Source: Rotaria socialis
Taxonomy: Eukaryota; Rotifera; Eurotatoria; Philodinida; Philodinidae
Reading direction: 5' to 3'
DNA length: 64,000 nucleotides
Assembly (NCBI GenBank): GCA_905331475.1
Contig: CAJNYU010001570.1
Location: 1 to 64,000, forward strand
Position 1 is the first letter of the stretch. Every line of letters begins with the position of its first letter. The notes beneath the pieces were generated by a model. The model did no database searches, was not told the origin of the DNA, and was given only the letters and a program-made list of their open reading frames with translations. The position numbers and the translations under genes were made by a program. This document shows, piece after piece, positions 25,601 through 35,100 of this stretch.

Positions 25601-25932
25601 GTAACTTGAAAAAAACTCTTTTCACCTAATATTATCTAATTACTTGTACAAAGCAAAAACCAAGTCATTCCAACAAGTTTTAAGAAATGATATATGAAAG
25701 ACAAAACTAAATGTTTAGTCTAGTTTTACATGCACTACATTATAGAATGGTCAGATTTTGAAGGGCAACGCAACACCATTGCAGCACTATTGTTTTAGTG
25801 ATACACAGAGGTGGCTCGATCGTTTGAGCTTGGGGGAGGAGGTGTAAATTTATGTTTCAAGTTAGCGTGTTTGAAAAAGAAAAGTTTCATCCTACGTTCA
25901 TCATTTCCTATGTAAAAAAAAATTGGATTAAT

Positions 25933-26176
25933 AATCAGATTAATAATCTATTATAATGGCACTATTTTAATCTGATTTTAATCAGATTTTTTAGCCTTAG
26001 ACGGCAGATTATTTTTGATTTTGATCTTATTTTAATCGATTATAATAGTTTGTACGTAATCAATTAAAATCGACTAAAATAAAATCAAAACCAAAAATAA
26101 TCTGCCGTTTAAGATTGAAAAACCTGGTTAAAATCAGATTATAATAGTGCCATTAAAATAGATTTCTAATCGCAAA
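25933..26176. mobile_element. Foldback/MITE-like element, about 115-bp arms
   Basis: Two arms, about 25933-26045 and about 26060-26176, are reverse complements with scattered mismatches around a short loop. Landmarks are GGCACTATT at the outer part and ACGGCAGATTATTTTTG in the middle. No coding capacity. The very AT-rich ends prevent confident identification of a target duplication. Confidence 0.75.
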
Positions 26177-27334
26177 AAATCAATTATCATCAGATTTTTT
26201 ACGATTTTGTTTAACATGGGTTGCAATTTTCTCTTGTATTTATGGAAATAATGTATCAAGTATTATTTGAATAATTGTGTACGATATAAGCAATCTTCAA
26301 AAATATTTTGCCTTAAAACGTAAATGCTGTAAAATTATTCCTAGTGAGAAATATAACTTGATCGTTATATAACTATTATAGATCTTGATTGATCGATTTC
26401 ATCGTGAATATACGAAGGATGCTAATAATTTCAAGATCATTTTTTTAGACAAATTTTCGGCGTCTTTTTTTCTTTTCATAGCGGGCTTAATACTATTTGT
26501 TTTTGGTCTTGATGATGTGTTCATAATAGAGAGCTTTTACTTGTATGATTCGCATGGACAAACTTCAAATTAAAGATTACTAATGAAACTGCGAGAAAGG
26601 AAGAGTCTGCATCGATACGAATTAATACTTTTCAATTGACTTTTCAAATTCGATTCTCAACCTTTTTAGAAAAAAAAGCTAAAATAGGAAATGACGACAG
26701 AATCCAAAGTCAATGTTGATGCATTCATTGTCTAATCCTTTGTATTGTCATGTATTAAATTTGAAATACGATCTTTTCAATTCTAGTAACAAAAATAAAA
26801 TGAAATCATTCATGCCAATATTCGACACCCGCTTACTACTTCGTATTTACATCCATACAGATTAGTCGAAAGCATGGTGTTTTTTGCCAAATACTTGTCT
26901 TCCGTAAGTTTGTTCTAATATTTTGGTCTTATTTTCCTTAGTTATATGCAATACAAGAAAACTAATCTGATATTGTGGGTGAATAAAAATTGGCAAGCAA
27001 TCAAAAACAAAACAAATACAGTTTTTTATGATCATATTTAAATATTTGAGTGCCACCATAAATGAACCTTAATGAGTCGTACATGTATTATATTTATTTA
27101 ACTATCAATAAACATTAGGTAAGAATTAAGTCGGATAAGCAGGCAGAATGTAAATAAAAGAAAATTCCCTAGAAAATATTGCAACTAGAAACTTAATATA
27201 TTCTTAACTAGTGCCATTGTAAATATAAATCAAGATTTCTCCAAATAATGAAACTGTTGCATCTTTGAAGTTTTAGTATCGATGAGAGAGAGAGAGACGT
27301 CTACTTATTTAAATTACAAATCAACATATAGTGG

Positions 27335-28690
27335 ATGATTTTGTTCGCTGTATTTGTCAAGCTATGCAAAATCATTGTATTCTATTTGAACAGTTTGAAA
27401 TTTAATTATGCTATATATATATATATAATTATGTAAATTAATGAAAATTAGAACATAGTCTTTTATGCAGCACTATACTTGTGTGTTGATCACAACCAAT
27501 AGTGACGATGGTAATATATCAACGGTATCACGAAAAATAATTGAAGCTATCAGACATATTTGATATGATGAAGATGTTCAACTATGCTATCGTAGACGAC
27601 GCGAATATCAATTGAAAGATTTAGCTAAATAGGCAGTATTATGTAGTACTAATTAATTATTTTATAATGGTAATGAATAGAGTTATACACTTTCTGCTTT
27701 TTCTCCTCTGTTGACAATGTTATACATTTTGATGAAGCTGCAAGTAATTTTTCTAAAACAATATTATCACGCAGCAAATTTTAAAAAGATCTCATTTTTT
27801 GATACTTTTCATGGACGTATATCAGATATTGGTGAAAATTATGGGCGCAATGAGATTGTTTTTTGACGTGAGGTTTTAATAACATCGACTGAATTTCTGA
27901 ATATCCTTATTTACGAACTGATGATGAGATATAAAGAGTATACATTCCAGAGATAGGTATCATTCAAAAAGATTTTCAGTATGCTCGTTGTCATGTACAG
28001 CAAGAGTGATTTAATCTTGCAATATAGTTCATTTCGTGATTATCCATAATGCTCTTTATAGAATTGTCAATGTTTTCAAACAAAATGCTGAACATCGAAC
28101 CTAGATTCGTTGTGTACATGTAACGTGACAGCTGAACCGTTTTTAGAGCATTTCTTATTGAATATAATCAAGATAACTTAGATGATACGTCAAAGTAGAT
28201 ATAGTTAATAAAAGTGAAATATATCGAAATCATGATAGAACTTTGTGTGGTACAACTTGTAGAACGAAAAGCTAGATATTATTTTCGCAATGCATTTATC
28301 ATTGTATTTCTTAATAAAAATTCTTCTATTTCCGGAATGACTAGCAAGTGAACCTCTTCGATATTCATCTTTCTTGAATCCAATAGTTATTCGATCTAGT
28401 CAAACAAAGCAATAATTACTGATCAAATTATTTCATATCTATGATTTGCAGATGTACGTAGATGATGATGTTGAAGCTGCAAAATACTTCATCAAAAACA
28501 AATATCTCAATTTCAAACCAGATCGAGAACATTAAAAAGAAGAATTCCTAACTGGGTTTACATGTTCTGTCGATAAGACTTTCATGAGTTAATTTCTTGC
28601 CTCTAAACATAATACAATGATACGTTAAACTGTAAATAATAAAAATATTCCAATCGTTTTCGAAATAAATCAAGCAAAAGCTTTCAAAGA
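27335..28690 (+). pseudogene. Decayed G-protein alpha subunit gene (tandem copy)
   Basis: The segment is collinear with the intact G alpha gene 1.5 kb downstream on the same strand. Matches in order: 27345-27400 to exon 3, 27495-27630 to exon 4, about 27912-28000 to exon 5, 28060-28115 to exon 6, 28125-28190 to exon 7, 28250-28380 to exon 8, 28453-28570 to exon 9, 28640-28690 to exon 10. It carries substitutions, small deletions and stops: the Trp codon of the helical-domain WSDEG motif has become TGA near 27570, and splice junctions are eroded. Some intron positions still hold intervening sequence, so it arose by genomic duplication, not reverse transcription. The first exons are not recognisable. 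Confidence 0.8.
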
Positions 28691-28699
28691 CATAGTAGA

Positions 28700-30172
28700 G
28701 AAATGTTCAATCATATAATGGCAATGCACGTTCTATAGATAAAAAAGAAAAACATTCGGTATCTGATTGAAACCGAGACAATCGAGATGTTACTATGTCA
28801 TTGAATAAATCAATCAAAAATCAGAATATAAAGTGTAAAAGGGAAGAAAATAGAAAAAAAGATATTCATCAGTAATCTCACGATTTAAATAGGATTAACG
28901 TTATTCGATATATTCCTGAAATACAGAATTAAATCATAAATCAGTGTTTAAAAAAGATCTTTTCCCCTATTTATTCAAGTACGACACATTTTCAGCATAG
29001 AAATCCTTGTTTATTGTTTTAGTCCATTAGTCAATGCAATAAAGTCAAAGTTCATTTTCTGCTATGAAATTTTGAACGCGAGTAAGATGAAAAGAGTATC
29101 ATGTTTTTTTTGCGAAGAAAACTCATCGTGAATATGTACGAATAATAATTTTATTGATCTTATTTTTTAATAAAATTAAACGAAAAAAGCTATTACGATA
29201 ATACATACTTCAATTCATAATAAAGCACTAGTTAATGCGTCAATAGAAAATATGAAATTCTGTGCATATTCATGTTTTTACTCGAAACCACTTTAATATC
29301 GTATATGTATCAATCATATCACATGAAATCTATGTAGTTCAAATGAATTATCAAGGTATAAATCAAAACTTGAAATTATGCTAACAATTAGTCCGAATCG
29401 AAAAACAATACTTTTGTTGTTAAGCGCTTGCTTTCACTAGGATTTAACAAGAATGGCCTATCACAAAACATATCACCATTTTCAAATATATATATATATT
29501 ATTACTCAATCATGATAAAGTAGTTTTCAAAAATATTGAAAATTTGGTTGTTAATTAGATTTTGATCAAGTGAAAATTAATAAAATTACATATAGATACT
29601 TTTTTAGAACTTTCTTAATTTCATAGGGCATAGACTTACGATAACTGATTTAATCGTATATAATTTTTCAAGTTTTTCATGCAGCCCTAAAACAAATTGT
29701 TACTCATCTTATAATTTCAGTAATATTATGCTAATTACTTCTATGTAGGTAATAAGAAAATTTATTAGTTTGTCTGTCAATTTTTACTCACATATTACTT
29801 CCTTTAATACGATTGGTTTGGAGACGATGAAAGATTTTAATCACAATCTCACAGCAATTCGATACGATCATGTGTCTTTTCTCGTTTTTCGTTCTTACGC
29901 AGAACAGCAAACGAAATCATGTTTTTTCTCTTGTAATGTTGTCTCAGTGGTGATCGATAATAACTCTTGCGACCTCACTTTTTCATACAAAGCACGAAAG
30001 CAATAAAACAAAATTCACATCTCCACGACATAGCTATCGATAAGTATGTTATTGATACACTATTATTGTCACAATATACCTCCATGTATATACATATATT
30101 GAGTAGATATTGTTAATTCGTTTTTAGTTTTTAGTTTTCAAATTAATAATTTAGATTATTATAATAGAAATT
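28700..30172. other. Spacer between G alpha pseudogene and G alpha gene
   Basis: No additional coding segment was recognised. An open frame of 78 codons at 29770-30006 has no family motifs and lies where the promoter and leader of the intact G alpha gene would be expected. Confidence 0.45.
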
Positions 30173-31982
30173 ATGTTTAATCCATTTCTTGCGTCCTGCT
30201 GCAAGGACTATGCATGTGATTGCTGTCTGTCACCTGCAGAAAAAATTAATAAAGATATTAATCAGCAACTGAAAGTATTTCGCCGACAGAATTTACACGA
30301 AAGAAAATTACTTCTCTTAGGTAAGAGTTAGCATCATGTATATAATAAGATTTCTTTTTTAATAAATGATATGACACTTTAGGAAATGCGGAAGCTGGAA
30401 AGTAAATGAATGTATAATTCTGTAGCTGTTATACATTTTCTCTTGTTAGATCGACATTCCTTAAACAAATGAAATTAATTCATGGCCGAGGTTTCAAAGC
30501 CGATGAGAAACATCGACTTATTCCATTCATCTATCGACAAATACTTAGTGTTGTTCGATGTATTTGTCGAGCGATGAATATGCTTCAAATAAAATTTGAA
30601 AACGAACGAAATGAAGTATGAAATAATGAATATAATTCAGTTGAATGAAAATCGAAAAAATATTTCTATGTAGGAATATGCTCGTGTATTAAGTTCGCCA
30701 AATAATGATGATGAGGATGATAGTATAACAACATTATCATCCCGAATGATTGAAGCTATTCGATATGTTTGGTCTGATGAAGGTGTGAAAATATGTTACC
30801 ATCGACGACGAGAATATCGACTACCTGACTCGGCAAAATAGTGAGTCTTCGTGAATAAATTATTAATAATTTGCGAAATAACTATTTCCTTTTTTTAATG
30901 CTCTAAAATAGTTTTGAAAATGAATCTTGTAGAATTAATCTCTTTTCTTTTTAAATAATGGAATTATTCCATATTTTGCATGTTAGATGATTTGGAATAG
31001 GAATAAGAATAACATTGTTGATCACTCTTTTTTCTTCCAGCTTCCTGGATGATTTAGATCGAATTTCCGCACAAAATTTTACACCAACTGATGATGATAT
31101 ATTAAGAGTGCGTATTCCAACAACGGGTATCGTTCAAGAAGATTTTATTTTTTCTCATCTTCAACTTCGGTAGGATATATTTCCTAATACTTTATGAACA
31201 GATCTACTATTTATTAAATTTCTATAATAGAATTGTTGATGTTGGTGGACAAAGAACAGAACGTCGAAAATGGATTCATTGTTTTGATGTATAAATTTTG
31301 TAAGATAGTTTAAGTTAATATTGTATTTCGCTGTCTGTATAGAATGTAACGTCTGTCATTTTTCTGGCATCTCTTATTGAATATGATCAACGAGTTGAAG
31401 ACTCTATTGAACAGGTCTCTAAAGTTAAATCAAAAATATCTATGTCAAAACTGTTGTAAAACTTTATGTTTTAGAACTTAATGGAAGAAAGTTTGGCATT
31501 GTTTCATGTTATTTTAACATCCGAATATTTTTATAATGCATCTATTATCCTTTTTCTAAACAAAACTGATCTATTTCCAGAACGACTTGCTGACAAACCT
31601 CTTCGATGCATCTATACTGAATTTGATGGTAAGTTTATAATATCAAATAGAAATAAATGATTGTAATCTGTTTCAATGCCTGATCGTTTTTTTTCTCATC
31701 AATGCTATTTATAGGTGCTGACGACGATGTTGAAGCGGCAAAACAATTTATCAAAAATAAATATCTAAGTTTAGTACCTGTTAAAGAAAGATATACAGAA
31801 AAGAATATCTATCCTCATTTTACATGCTCTGTCGGTAGGCATGCGATTCTTTCTTTTTCTTTTATTACTTATCGATCTATTCATTGTGATCTAATTTAGA
31901 TAGCAAAAATATTCGAATTGTTTTTGAATCGGTCAAAGATTCAGTACTCGCACAAAATCTCTACTATTGGACACCATACTGA
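30173..31982 (+). CDS. Divergent heterotrimeric G-protein alpha subunit, Gq-like
   Basis: GTP-binding switch coupling GPCRs to effectors at the inner plasma membrane. Ten exons, 371 residues: 30173-30320, 30383-30401, 30450-30615, 30674-30840, 31041-31169, 31231-31288, 31343-31414, 31475-31628, 31715-31834, 31900-31982. The Cys-rich N-terminus suits palmitoylation. The P-loop is GNAEAGKST where GxGESGKST is usual. The helical domain has the RRREYRL segment, switch [10 protein letters not shown], switch [18 protein letters not shown], then [20 protein letters not shown] and FTCSV (usually TCAT). The gene body is closest to Gq-class proteins. The C-terminus, which contacts receptors, is LYYWTPY and fits none of the standard Gs, Gi, Gq or G12 tails. 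Exon 2 is a 19-nt microexon coding the P-loop. A decayed tandem copy lies upstream, and a receptor guanylyl cyclase gene is convergent 183 bp downstream. Confidence 0.93.
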
Positions 31983-32030
31983 ATTATGTTTTATGTATAT
32001 TTATATTTATATGGATCTCTATTTGAAAAA

Positions 32031-32036
32031 AATAAA
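32031..32036 (+). terminator. Polyadenylation signal of the G alpha gene
   Basis: A canonical AATAAA occurs 48 bp after the G alpha stop codon, in the 183-bp gap before the convergent cyclase gene. It is the first such hexamer downstream of the stop, so it is the likely 3'-end signal. Confidence 0.5.
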
Positions 32037-32165
32037 TGTCAGATCGAAAAAAAGGAAACATGATCATGCATAATTTTTGTCTTTTTATCATTAATTTCAA
32101 TAACTCGCATAAAGAAAAGTAAAAACACAAACTATGCATTAAAAAAAACAAACAAAATATATTGA

Positions 32166-35100
32166 TTAATGCTCGTCAACAGTCTCATCCTTCCAATTCA
32201 CCAAACTATGTTGAGCACTTAAACCATCTTTTTCGCCTAGTAACCAATAGGTTCTTTGTTTTCCTTTCCCCTAATAAATGAATTGGAAGATAAAAAAAAG
32301 AGTACAAAAAGAAAATGCAAACCTTCATTTCAATATCACCACGACATTTTAGTTCAAAATTACCCAATTTTTGTAGAATTTCTTTTGTACTCGATGATAT
32401 ATGAATACGTAACGCTTTACCATTGGATTCCATTCGAGATGCTGTATTTACCTTTAAATTGAAAATAATTCAATGTTTGATTTATTGCTTCAAGAAAAAA
32501 AAATAAACAACTAAAACTTACAGTATCGCCAAATAGACAATATCGTGGCATTTTAAGACCAACAACACCAGCAACACAGGGACCTGAATGAATACCAATA
32601 CGCAATAATAGTTGTGTATCAGGTCGATGTCGAATACGAAAATTGATTACACCATTGAGAAGAGCCAATGAAAGACGAGCGATTTCTCGAGCATGCAAAT
32701 CTCCATTACGTGTCGGTAGACCAGAAACGACCATCTAATTAGGGAAAGAAATAGATTCAATCTTATTTTTTTTTCGGTAGAAAAAATAAAAAGAATCTTA
32801 CATAAGCATCACCAATAGTTTCAACTTTATAAACATCATAATTTTCAGTAACAGCATCAAAAACTGAGTAGAGATCATTTAGTAGATCAACAACTTGAAA
32901 TGGCGTACTTTCTGATGATAATTTAGTAAAACCAACAATATCAGAAAAATAAATAGTAACACATTCAAACGATTCAGCTGTAACTGGTTGGCCAGTCATT
33001 AATTGAGCAGCAACCGTTCTATTAAAATACACAAAAACATTTTGCTTCAAATAATCAAAAGAAAAAAAATATTCATGAATTAGTTTATTTCATTAGAATT
33101 AATGTTTAGGAAGAAAACTGAAAATCTTATTAGTAAATCTGGTAATGTGTTTATTTGTAAATCTTATTTTTTTTTCTGTCAATTATTATCATACGTAATA
33201 GCATGATGTTTGCATCAATGAAATATATTATTTTAAACATAAACTCAGCAGTGGCCCTATTCTAAAATTCTAGAATTTTAGAATTCTCGACTAAATATGT
33301 ATGAAGTGATTTGATATTTGTATACATGGTATTGTAGAATTTTAGAATATATATATGAATTGATGTGATATTAGTATAGATGAAATTTTAAAATAGGGCC
33401 ACGTCTCAATGTGTATGTTGTATTCTATCGTTTATCTTTGATTGAATATGACATAGAAAAAGTTCTGGTTAATTCAATAAAAGATCCAGTGGCAGAACCA
33501 ATGGGAAAAAAGTTCTTTTTTTTAATAATATCTTCAAATACATACGCAGGTAACAATTGATAAAGTAATTCTTCGGCTTTCTTTTTCTCAGCTAAATAAT
33601 CACTTGTACGTTCTTCAACGAGACCCTTGAAAAGAAAAAGACTTCGAAATTTTCTAATAAAAGCTTAATCCTGAGCAAACCTCAAGATTATTTGCATATT
33701 GTTCCATACGTTTCAATAAATTATCAAGAATATTTCCACTCTCTCCATCTCTGATAAAAAAAGAAAAAGAAAATTTCATATCTTGTTCAATATCGAAATT
33801 TTCTCAAGTACTTATTTATTCGACGCATAACTTGTCGAATGTCCGTAAAATCAGGTCTTTCATTTGGATCCTCACTCCAACAACGTTTCATTAAATTTAC
33901 TATTTCACTATTACATTCGCCTGCTTCAATTGATGGACGAAGCAAACTGCCTGATTTAACATTTTCAACAATTGCTATTACAAAGAAAAATAAAAAGGTT
34001 TTTGAGAACAACAAAATTAAGACTCTACCAGATGGTTCTAATTCTTGATCTCGCAAATAAAAGGGTCCATTACGTATTTCAATTTCTTGTAAAATTATGC
34101 CAAAACTATACACATCACCTTTCATTGTACCTGCAGCTGGTACATTCCCATCTCGTAATAATTCAGGTGCTGTCCATAATCGATCTAAAAAATAATAAAA
34201 TAAAATATAATTTACCAATAAAAGTTAATATTTAACAATGCTCATACTTCTATAATACGTATAATCTCTATCAACACCTGGTGATGAATCTTTATTGTTG
34301 TTAGATCTTAATGTTGGCAAGCCAAAATCAGTTATTTTACAAATAAATCGACTATCAACAACACAATTTGAACTTTTTAAATTTCCATGTGATCCAATTT
34401 GGCTATTATGTACATGTTGCATACCCTGAATGTAAATAGTTGATTTATTTTGAGTCAATTTTAAAAAACCTAAATAATAAAATAAAATACTTTAACAATA
34501 TCATGCATGATGGAATGTTTAAACATTGTATCAAGTTTAATTTCGTCGTTTTCTAGAATATCCTAATGAAAAAAAAAGCAAATGAACATTAAAAAAAGAT
34601 TATTTCAACAGAACTAAATATTAAACCTGTAAACTGCCTTTTGGACAATATTCTGTTACAATATATTGATGTTTGGGATCAGTACAAATCCCAATAAAAC
34701 GAGCTATATGATCATGTGTAAGATCTTGCATCTAAGATATTATTTATTGGTCAAATCATGACATATTGATTTTCTATTTCTACTCAACTGCTTTAACTTC
34801 TAATTGAAGTGCACGTGTTGTTTCAAGTTTTCCTTTATGAAATCGTTTAAGAGCAACAATCGATGACTATAATTTAAATTTAAAAAAAAGATAGTTGCTT
34901 ATTTATTTTCGAAGAATTTTCCTTCTTTACTTTATAAACAGCTGTTTTTGTAAATGTTTGTTTCGATTGTCCACCTGATTCGCTATCAGTTGAACGATAG
35001 CTTGAAACAGAACTGCGCTAAAAAAAACAAAAAGCAAAAAACCAAATCAAAGCTATTTTTCAGATAAAATTGAACAAAAGAAAATGAAACAACCAAGCAC

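Larger units (their letters stand above)
21560..27334. other. Gene-poor spacer
   Basis: Apart from the repeats listed at 22612-22668 and 25933-26176, no gene, RNA or conserved coding segment was recognised in these 5.8 kb. Open frames are short (under 75 codons) and without motifs. A short (GA)n run lies at about 27285-27296. Confidence 0.5.

Noticed and set aside
29770..30006. 78-codon frame just upstream of G alpha as an extra 5' exon
   Set aside because: It ends in a stop without a donor leading into the G alpha ATG, and G alpha N-termini do not need it.
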